Source of the DNA: Deltaproteobacteria bacterium
Lineage (GTDB): Bacteria > Bdellovibrionota_C > UBA2361 > JAAYZI01
Reading direction: 5' to 3'
Length of the DNA: 8,229 nucleotides
Assembly (NCBI GenBank): GCA_012514925.1
Contig: JAAYZI010000216.1
Coordinates: forward strand, 1-8,229
The translations under genes were made by a program, and so were the position numbers. Below the pieces are notes generated by a model that had not been told where the DNA came from, did no database searches, and saw only the letters and a program-made list of their open reading frames with translations. Within the stretch, counting starts at the first letter, position 1. Each line of letters begins with the position of its first letter. Positions 1 through 4,507 of the stretch are shown piece by piece.

Positions 1-346
1 TACCATCACACAGATAGTGTTAGATTTCTTCATAAAACGTAAGGCCATCCAATCTGCTACGACCTAATATTGGCCTTGTCGCATATGCATATCTCGCGCA
101 AAGGATTAGCAAATTAAACTAGTAGGCTACGCGCGAGATATGTATATGTGACAAGGTTTAATAAAAGCCCAGGTTAGCAAAGCCTTTCTGGTGAAGGCTG
201 ACGATAACGCGGAGTCGTGGGCGATAAAACTTCACTTTCTCCAGAGAAAGTAAAATTCACGTGAACGGATACATTTTTAGACTCCCCTTTTCTGGAAGAT
301 TCATCGTAATATACGGGTGTTCGACGACTTAGCGCGGAGGTTTATT
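1..346. other. Non-coding leader with serial dyads
   Basis: No credible gene lies here. Besides the long hairpin described separately, three short dyads follow one another. The first is AGCCTT/AAGGCT (181-186/194-199). The second is ACTTTCTC/GAGAAAGT (234-241/244-251), a perfect 8-bp dyad with a 2-bp centre. The third is the 10-bp palindrome TTCACGTGAA (256-265), which has a CACGTG core; the half-site TTCAC also occurs at 231-235. Such dyads are typical of regulator sites or RNA hairpins, but none matches an operator I can name. TAATAT at 307-312 could be a -10 box for the exported-protein gene, but no good -35 box precedes it at normal spacing. The downstream gene has a clear ribosome binding site at 336-340. 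Confidence 0.5.
72..158 (+). repeat. Long inverted repeat / RNA hairpin
   Basis: Segment 74-99 is the near-perfect reverse complement of 131-156, giving 26 consecutive pairs. In the plus-strand transcript every position pairs: the two deviations (g87/t143 and g81/t149) are G-U wobbles. The stem extends by two more wobbles (g73/t157, g72/t158). The 31-base loop (100-130) contains a nested TAGC/GCTA pairing (107-110/126-129). The left arm includes the palindrome ATATGCATAT (83-92). There is no run of T after the right arm, only TTTAATAAAA, so it is not a standard intrinsic terminator. It could be a structured small RNA, a miniature inverted-repeat element, or a processing hairpin at the end of a gene to the left. 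The repeat itself is certain; its role is unknown. Confidence 0.85.
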
Positions 347-1153
347 ATGAACTTACTTAAGAATTTATCTAAATGGTTTTCGTGTTTATGTATCCTTTGG
401 GTTCTTATAGTTGCTGCGCCTACGCTACATGCAGATGAGGTGGTGGTAACCTCCCGCGGCGTGGCAGGCGATATGGACTCTGAAAATCGCGACCCGGTGC
501 TCTCAGTCGGACGTAACGCCACTCCCGAGAACGTCAAACTGCTAGTGGATGCCTATATCGAAAATAACGAGTACAAAAACTATCCAATCAAGTTTGAGTT
601 TTTCGTAAACCGCAATCTGATCCTCGCCCAGATCAGGTCGCCCGAACTTCCAGGGCCGATTGGCATTGATATTCCGCCTACAACTGCCACCATGCCTTTT
701 AACTACACCGTTTCAGCCTGCATGATCCATCCAAATCAGAGCTTTTGCACCGTGATTAACGGCGCTGCGGACGGAACAGACGACAAAGTCAGCTACAACT
801 GCACTCTAACCCTAATGGAAGCAACCGGAGATGTGGACGAGGATGAAGACGCTATCGGAGGAGAAACAACCGATTACAGCGCGGAGGGCGTTACACTTGA
901 AAATCAAGGGGTAAATTCATACGCGTTCTCGTTTACCGCCAAAACAGAAGACCACGCAAAAGAAGCGACTATCACTGGAACTTTGAAAGTCGAAGACCAA
1001 AACGCCACCTCGCTTATTACCGTAAAAACTTCCGATGAAACAGACCCCGTAGAGGCCAGCGGCACAGCTGTAACCGAAGATGATCGATTGTCCTCATTTA
1101 AGGTGAGCGATGACGATGAAACCCTAAATTTAAGCTGTAAACGTTCAGAGTAA
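347..1153 (+). CDS. Acidic exported protein, unknown family
   Basis: The product is 268 residues long. The ATG at 347 is chosen because GGAGG at 336-340 lies six bases upstream; a longer frame from GTG 317 would place ten residues before the signal peptide and has no such site. The N-terminus is a classical Sec signal peptide: a basic n-region (residues 1-9), a hydrophobic core (about 10-24) and PTLHA before D30, so signal peptidase I cleavage after A29 is likely. The mature protein is rich in Asp, Glu and Thr and looks beta-rich. It has four cysteines (C125, C134, C152, C264), enough for two disulfides, consistent with a periplasmic or secreted location. An acidic segment at 162-173 places D162, D164, D166, D168 and E173 at EF-hand-like spacing, but it lacks the usual Gly at position 6 and the hydrophobic residue at position 8, so calcium binding is only a possibility. 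I do not recognise the family and assign no function. The next gene starts 141 bases downstream. Confidence 0.8.
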   Translation: MNLLKNLSKWFSCLCILWVLIVAAPTLHADEVVVTSRGVAGDMDSENRDPVLSVGRNATPENVKLLVDAYIENNEYKNYPIKFEFFVNRNLILAQIRSPELPGPIGIDIPPTTATMPFNYTVSACMIHPNQSFCTVINGAADGTDDKVSYNCTLTLMEATGDVDEDEDAIGGETTDYSAEGVTLENQGVNSYAFSFTAKTEDHAKEATITGTLKVEDQNATSLITVKTSDETDPVEASGTAVTEDDRLSSFKVSDDDETLNLSCKRSE

Positions 1154-1216
1154 TCGGATACCGAGAAAGATTGAAACGCTTTAGGGCTTTGTGCTAGCTT
1201 GAGCGTGGCCATAAAA

Positions 1217-1236
1217 TATCCGGGCTCGCCTGGATA
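1217..1236 (+). other. Intergenic tetraloop hairpin
   Basis: An 8-bp stem, TATCCGGG (1217-1224) with CCTGGATA (1229-1236), closes a CTCG tetraloop and contains one G-U wobble. It lies between the exported-protein gene and the cupin gene. The bases after it (CGGGAAAGC) contain no T run, so it is not a canonical intrinsic terminator. It may be an mRNA-stabilising 3' hairpin or a regulatory dyad. Confidence 0.4.
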
Positions 1237-1294
1237 CGGGAAAGCTTCAGCTTATTCTCGGAGCTGCAAGTCATAGATCTTCAAAAAACTGATT

Positions 1295-1864
1295 ATGGAA
1301 ACAATCCAGAGCGAGTGCCCACCTACAGAAATTGAAACAATTGAAGGCGTGGTGATCAAGCCCCTTAACCCCTTCCCTGATGGCCGTGGTTTTTTCCAGG
1401 AGATCTTCCGAGCCAACGAACCGATCTTTGAAGGCGCTCACTTTGCTCAGTGGAGCCACAGCAAGATGCAGCTGAACGTGGTTAAGGCTTGGCATTATCA
1501 TCATATCCAGACCGATTGGTGGTACTGCCCAATCGGAATGCTGCAAACAGTGCTTTTTGATAATCGCCCTGAAAGCCCAACTTACCGCACAAAGCTGGAG
1601 ATTTTTATGGGTGAGACGGACTTATACCCTGACACTCAGTCAGTCTGCGTCCGCATCCCACCAGGAGTGCTGCATGCCTGCAAGGTTTTTAGCTTTGAGG
1701 CGCATCTTTTTTATATTACAGACGAAACTTACAACCCAAACGATGAAGGGCGCTGGCCTTACGACTCTGATGTGGTCGACCATGATTGGGGACGAGACGT
1801 CATTGTATCCCCGAAGGATTGCCGCGCTTTTGTGCCTACTGCCCCAAGAAAACCCTTAAGATAA
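1295..1864 (+). CDS. RmlC-like dTDP-sugar 3,5-epimerase cupin
   Basis: The product is 189 residues, about the usual length of dTDP-4-dehydrorhamnose 3,5-epimerases, which epimerise dTDP-4-keto-6-deoxyglucose at C3 and C5 during dTDP-L-rhamnose synthesis. Family marks seen in order are DGRGFFQEIF (29-38), KAWHYHHIQTD (64-74), the RPESPTY segment (91-97), IPPGVLHACKVF (121-132), the FYITDETYNP segment (139-148) and a terminal VSPKD (171-175). H67 aligns with the catalytic His of the RGxHxQ motif. Here the Arg-Gly before it is Lys-Ala and the Gln after it is H69. As a result H67, H69, D74, G81 and H127 fit the two cupin metal-site motifs, whereas classical RmlC does not need a metal. It may therefore act on a different nucleotide sugar, or be a related isomerase, so I give no symbol. 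No rmlA, rmlB or rmlD gene is adjacent. There is no convincing Shine-Dalgarno site before the ATG, and an in-frame TAG at 1274 rules out a longer start. Confidence 0.82.
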   Translation: METIQSECPPTEIETIEGVVIKPLNPFPDGRGFFQEIFRANEPIFEGAHFAQWSHSKMQLNVVKAWHYHHIQTDWWYCPIGMLQTVLFDNRPESPTYRTKLEIFMGETDLYPDTQSVCVRIPPGVLHACKVFSFEAHLFYITDETYNPNDEGRWPYDSDVVDHDWGRDVIVSPKDCRAFVPTAPRKPLR

Positions 1865-1910
1865 TCCCTTGCCTAGCAATCCGGCCAGATATACACTTGT
1901 CTTTTGACTA

Positions 1911-1985
1911 ATGCTCTTTAAAAAGCTGCTCGTCGTAGAAGGGCTGGAGCGCGGTCTTGAGTGGGCACCAAGCCTTGGGGGTTGA
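1911..1985 (+). CDS. Possible 24-aa leader peptide
   Basis: A short ORF runs from ATG 1911 to TGA 1983-1985, encoding a peptide that begins MLFKKLLVVEG and ends with APSLGG. Its stop codon abuts the first base of the terminator-like stem at 1986, the layout expected for a translated leader in an attenuator. Against it, no Shine-Dalgarno sequence precedes the ATG and the peptide has no run of one regulatory amino acid. A TTGACT box at 1904-1909 would, if it were a -35 element, start transcription inside this ORF. This is a low-confidence candidate listed because of its position. Confidence 0.15.
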   Translation: MLFKKLLVVEGLERGLEWAPSLGG

Positions 1986-2030
1986 CTCGAGACTCGCTCT
2001 CGGCGTGTTCGAGGTTTTTTCAAAGCTCGA
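1986..2030 (+). terminator. Terminator or attenuator before small gene
   Basis: The stem pairs 1986-1990 (CTCGA) with 2009-2013 (TCGAG). It continues after a bulged g1991 through 1992-1993/2007-2008, then past a T-T mismatch to CGC/GCG (1995-1997/2003-2005) around a TCTCG loop. It is followed by one G and six T (2015-2020), the layout of an intrinsic terminator on the plus strand. A second CTCGA at 2026-2030 can pair with the same TCGAG at 2009-2013, giving an alternative structure that excludes the terminator. It lies 122 bases after the cupin gene and 15 bases before the Shine-Dalgarno of the next gene, so it could end the cupin transcript or gate the small gene. Confidence 0.45.
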
Positions 2031-2047
2031 CAAACAGGAGAAACAGG

Positions 2048-2395
2048 ATGTACGAGCTAGATCGAAACGCTAAGTTTTTTGGACTCAGTGAGCGGACGTT
2101 GGATCTCACCAGAGAGCTCTCCAGGCTCTTGCGAGAAGATCCTAAATCGGCTTCCAAGTCCATCTGCGTCAAGGTAGAAGCGGCGGGAGATGGCATCGCC
2201 AACATAAGATGCGTTTGGGAAGAGCGCTCCACAATAAGCGCTACTCCTAAAATCGCAACTCTGGTAGCCCACGATAACGGAAGGGAGGTGGTCTTCCATG
2301 TCCCGAAGATAAACGGTGCCGAGGAGCAAGTCTTTCAGGCACATAAACTAGGCGACCTCGTTTCCCTGCTGATCCAGCAGCAGTTGGAGATGTGA
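2048..2395 (+). CDS. Small cytoplasmic protein, unknown family
   Basis: The product is 115 residues. The ATG at 2048 is chosen because AGGAG (2036-2040) lies seven bases upstream. The same frame opens at GTG 1961, but that start would run through the terminator-like stem and lacks a binding site. There is no signal peptide or membrane segment, so a cytoplasmic location is likely. From the residue pattern I infer an amphipathic helix (about 13-31, with basic and acidic residues alternating with Leu), several beta strands (about 38-46, 51-58, 68-75, 79-85) and a C-terminal helix (about 98-113, ending in a Gln-rich stretch). Cysteines are C40 and C55. No catalytic motif or known domain is recognised, and no function is assigned. 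It is convergent with pgm, with 163 bases between the stop codons, and may be a single-gene transcript given the structure just upstream. Confidence 0.6.
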   Translation: MYELDRNAKFFGLSERTLDLTRELSRLLREDPKSASKSICVKVEAAGDGIANIRCVWEERSTISATPKIATLVAHDNGREVVFHVPKINGAEEQVFQAHKLGDLVSLLIQQQLEM

Positions 2396-2419
2396 CGAGG
2401 GGACCTAGTACCTAAGATA

Positions 2420-2443
2420 CTCAGAGACATTCTCAGAGACTTT
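2420..2443. repeat. 12-bp tandem repeat
   Basis: Two adjacent 12-bp units, CTCAGAGACATT (2420-2431) and CTCAGAGACTTT (2432-2443), match at 11 of 12 positions. They lie between the convergent ends of the small unknown gene and pgm, just before the GC-rich hairpin. They may simply be slippage products. Confidence 0.6.
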
Positions 2444-2446
2444 GGC

Positions 2447-2496
2447 TCCCGGCGCGGCCTCTTGATCGCCTAAGGTCTTTAACAGGCACGCCGGGA
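2447..2496. terminator. Convergent-gene hairpin, possible terminator
   Basis: TCCCGGCG (2447-2454) is the exact reverse complement of CGCCGGGA (2489-2496). Just inside it, GCCT (2457-2460) pairs with AGGC (2484-2487), giving a 12-bp GC-rich stem with a small internal loop and a 23-base apical loop. Its place between converging genes fits a bidirectional 3'-end structure, but neither strand has a T run after it. Rho-dependent ending or mRNA 3'-end stabilisation is therefore more likely than a classical intrinsic terminator. Confidence 0.4.
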
Positions 2497-2500
2497 CCAG

Positions 2501-2519
2501 TCTCTCTCTTAGAGAGAGA
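2501..2519. repeat. TC/GA palindrome
   Basis: TCTCTCTCT (2501-2509) and AGAGAGAGA (2511-2519) are perfect complements around one central base. As RNA it would form a stem of about seven pairs. It is one of three structures packed into the 163-bp convergent spacer. The strand asymmetry (pyrimidine half, then purine half) is unusual, but no function is evident. Confidence 0.6.
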
Positions 2520-2558
2520 TATTAAACACAGCCCTCCCCGCGCAAACGCTATAAGCCT

Positions 2559-4205
2559 TTAAAAATCTCGAAAAATCTCGGCGACAATCGACTCTGCCTC
2601 TTTTACAATCTGCTGCAGATGCTCCGTTCCTTTAAAGCTCTCAGCGTAAATCTTGTAAATATCTTCGGTTCCGGATGGACGCGCCGCAAACCAGCCGTTT
2701 TCTGCCGAAATCTTAATCCCGCCAATCGGCGCATTATTGGCGGGGGCATGGGTCAACTTGGCCTTAATCGACTCTCCCCCAAGCGAATTGACACTAATAC
2801 GTTCAGGCGAAACACGTTTAAAGGCCGCTTTCTGCTCAGAAGAAGCAGGCTTATCAAGCCTCACGTAATACGGGGTGCCAAGCCGCTCTGTCAGCTCAGT
2901 AAAACACTGCCCTGGATCCTTACCCGTTACTGCGGTAATTTCGGCTGCCAACAAATTCATAATAATGCCGTCCTTATCGGTGCTCCACACTGTGCCGTCT
3001 CTTCTTAGGAAACTTGCTCCAGCGCTCTCCTCTCCACCAAACCCTATGCTCGCGTCCAGAAGCCCTTGCACAAACCATTTAAAACCTACCGGCACCTCCG
3101 CAACGCTCCGTCCAAGCGAGTTTGCTACGCGGTCAATTATGGCGCTGCTTACCAGCGTTTTCCCCACCTGCGCCTGCCCAGGCCACTCAGGCCGATGAGC
3201 AAAAAGGTAATCAATTGCAACGGCCAGATAATGATTGGGGTTTAGTAATCCACTTGAGCGCGTTACGATGCCGTGCCGATCAGAATCTGGATCATTTCCA
3301 AAAGCCAGATCGTACTGATCCTTTAGACCCACTAACTTGGCCATCGCGTATGGGCTCGAACAATCCATACGGATCTTGCCATCGTGGTCAACAGTCATAA
3401 AAGAGAAAGTGGGATCCACACTGGGATTTACAACCGTAATATCTATCCCGAACTTCTCGGCGATACGATCCCAGTACTCCACCACTGAGCCACCTAGTGG
3501 GTCAGCCGCCAGCCTTAATCCGGATGATGCAATAGCATCCATGTCGAGCACATTTTTTAGATCTGCGATGTAGGGCGCCGCCATATCGCTCAAAGTAGTG
3601 GTGTCTGCGTCAAGCGCTCTCTCATAGGGCACACGCTTGATACCTGCATTGCCAGCGCGCAACAGCTCGTTGGCACGATTTTCGATCACACTAGTTACCT
3701 CAGTGTCAGCTGGCCCCCCGTGCGGGGGGTTGTATTTAAATCCCCCATCTTGAGGGGGGTTATGTGAAGGCGTAATAACAATGCCATCCGCCAAAGCGCT
3801 CTTTCGTCCGCGGTTAAAACATAAAATCGCATGTGAGATTACGGGCGTGGGCGTAAAGCCATCACGGGATTGAATCACCACCTCGACCCCGTTAGCAGCC
3901 AACACCTCCAAAGCGCTACGCTCCGCCGGAGAAGATAGAGCGTGCGTATCTTTACCGATAAAGAGCGGACCGGTGATACCTCGCTCGCGCCGGTACTCAC
4001 AGATCGCCTGAGTGATAGCCAAGATGTGGGACTCTGTAAAAGAGCCGTTAAGAGAGGTGCCGCGGTGCCCACTGGTACCAAAGCTCACCCTCTGAGAAGG
4101 ATCGTCCATGTCAGGGCTGCGAGTTTCATACTCCGCCTTTAACTGGTCTGGATCAATAAGCAGCTCGTGCGGCGCGGGCTTACCAGCCAATTTACTTAAA
4201 CTCAT
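2559..4205 (-). CDS. pgm: Phosphoglucomutase (alpha-D-glucose specific)
   Basis: The product is 548 residues, close to the 546 of E. coli Pgm, and looks complete. The enzyme interconverts glucose-1-phosphate and glucose-6-phosphate in the cytoplasm, through a phosphoserine and glucose-1,6-bisphosphate, linking glycolysis to glycogen and nucleotide-sugar synthesis. All four active-site loops of the alpha-D-phosphohexomutase family are visible: TPSHNPP (145-151) with catalytic Ser147, the magnesium loop DPDSDR (305-310), the sugar loop GGEESAG (390-396), and the phosphate loop RPSGTED (509-515). The N-terminal SFGTSGHRGT (41-50) and the two PPxxGG-type segments (150-155 and 160-164) are as in the E. 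coli-type enzyme rather than phosphomannomutase or phosphoglucosamine mutase. The ATG has GGAGG eight bases upstream (complement of 4214-4218). It is transcribed away from the oxidoreductase gene, sharing a 302-bp control region. Glucose-1-phosphate made here would feed dTDP-sugar synthesis, relevant to the nearby RmlC-like gene. Confidence 0.97.
   Translation of the reverse strand: MSLSKLAGKPAPHELLIDPDQLKAEYETRSPDMDDPSQRVSFGTSGHRGTSLNGSFTESHILAITQAICEYRRERGITGPLFIGKDTHALSSPAERSALEVLAANGVEVVIQSRDGFTPTPVISHAILCFNRGRKSALADGIVITPSHNPPQDGGFKYNPPHGGPADTEVTSVIENRANELLRAGNAGIKRVPYERALDADTTTLSDMAAPYIADLKNVLDMDAIASSGLRLAADPLGGSVVEYWDRIAEKFGIDITVVNPSVDPTFSFMTVDHDGKIRMDCSSPYAMAKLVGLKDQYDLAFGNDPDSDRHGIVTRSSGLLNPNHYLAVAIDYLFAHRPEWPGQAQVGKTLVSSAIIDRVANSLGRSVAEVPVGFKWFVQGLLDASIGFGGEESAGASFLRRDGTVWSTDKDGIIMNLLAAEITAVTGKDPGQCFTELTERLGTPYYVRLDKPASSEQKAAFKRVSPERISVNSLGGESIKAKLTHAPANNAPIGGIKISAENGWFAARPSGTEDIYKIYAESFKGTEHLQQIVKEAESIVAEIFRDF
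2561..2580. repeat. 10-bp tandem repeat at pgm 3' end
   Basis: AAAAATCTCG occurs twice in direct succession. On the minus strand it encodes the last residues of Pgm (IFRDF) and supplies one base of the stop codon. A duplication of this size shifts the frame, so it may have altered the last few residues of Pgm; the protein length still matches the family. Confidence 0.7.
3714..3761. repeat. Paired C/G-run hairpins inside pgm
   Basis: Two stems lie side by side. The first is C6-GTGC-G6 (3714-3729). The second pairs 3739-3746 with 3754-3761 (C5 with G6, closed by A-T pairs and one T-G). They coincide with the codons for the conserved motifs PPHGG and PPQDGG after the catalytic serine, which were spelled with CCC and GGG-type codons. 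The structure is largely explained by protein conservation, though the codon choice makes strong hairpins in a gene of otherwise balanced composition. Confidence 0.7.
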
Positions 4206-4357
4206 TCAAAGGCCCTCCTCTAGTGATATACATTTAAGCGTAAAGTATGCCGCACTATGTGGTTATTTCGCAATCGCGGGGGGGCATTATGTATAAGTCT
4301 AGATTCAATCATACAAACAGTGTCTGTTATATATGCGCCAAAGGGAACGAAAACCAC

Positions 4358-4383
4358 TAAGATCAGGGAGTTCTCTGGTCTTG
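4358..4383 (+). promoter_or_regulatory. 11-bp hairpin/dyad upstream of oxidoreductase
   Basis: Segment 4358-4368 pairs with 4373-4383 around an AGTT tetraloop. Eight of the eleven pairs are Watson-Crick, and the other three are G-U wobbles in plus-strand RNA. Its right arm overlaps TTGAGC, the candidate -35 box of the oxidoreductase gene. It could be an operator, or the terminal hairpin of some other transcript, but no T run follows. Confidence 0.35.
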
Positions 4384-4411
4384 AGCATTCTGCAAAAATC
4401 TACTAGGATTT
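4381..4411 (+). promoter_or_regulatory. Candidate oxidoreductase promoter
   Basis: TTGAGC (4381-4386) and TAGGAT (4404-4409) are separated by 17 bp, and each matches four of six bases of the sigma-70 consensus. Transcription would begin near 4416, leaving a leader of about 90 bases. The -10 box sits inside a small dyad, AAATC (4396-4400) and GATTT (4407-4411), which together with the overlapping upstream dyad is compatible with repressor or activator binding. Plausible but unproven. Confidence 0.35.
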
Positions 4412-4507
4412 CCGTGAATATAGCGGTTGATGCAAAGGCTCTAGCCCCAAGTCGGTTTTCGAGTCTGCACCGCCCATTCAGGTATTACAGCAAATAATAA
4501 GGTGGCC

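Larger units (their letters stand above)
4206..4507. promoter_or_regulatory. Divergent control region, pgm / oxidoreductase
   Basis: This 302-bp spacer must hold promoters for both genes and contains no ORF of note. On the minus strand a possible pgm -10 is CATAAT (complement of 4286-4291), directly followed by a C7 run (G7 at 4278-4284 on the plus strand); I see no strong -35 at 17 bp from it. TTGTAT (complement of 4311-4316) followed 17 bp later by TACATA is a weaker alternative. A small dyad AACAG-TGT-CTGTT lies at 4316-4328. The oxidoreductase-proximal half has a candidate promoter and two overlapping dyads, listed separately. Confidence 0.5.

Noticed and set aside
72..158. Reading the long inverted repeat as a CRISPR unit or insertion-sequence ends
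   Set aside because: There is only one pair of arms, no repeated spacer structure, no transposase, and only 31 bases between the arms.
72..165. Reading the long hairpin as an intrinsic terminator
   Set aside because: The stem is followed by TTTAATAAAA instead of a sustained T run, and the loop is too long for a standard terminator.
317..346. GTG start ten codons upstream of the exported-protein ATG
   Set aside because: The Shine-Dalgarno GGAGG at 336-340 lies inside that extension and serves ATG 347; the longer form would put acidic residues before the signal peptide.
1904..1932. TTGACT at 1904-1909 as the -35 box of a promoter for the small gene
   Set aside because: No acceptable -10 hexamer lies 16-18 bp downstream.
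1961..2047. N-terminal extension of the small unknown protein from GTG 1961
   Set aside because: It would be read through the terminator-like stem and T run, has no ribosome binding site, and ATG 2048 has AGGAG at good spacing.
2619..3573. Plus-strand ORFs inside the pgm region
   Set aside because: They are antisense shadows of pgm with no ribosome binding sites and no recognisable motifs, while pgm has all its active-site loops.
4502..4507. GTG 4502 as start of the oxidoreductase
   Set aside because: It overlaps the AAGGTGG ribosome binding site; ATG 4508 is better placed.
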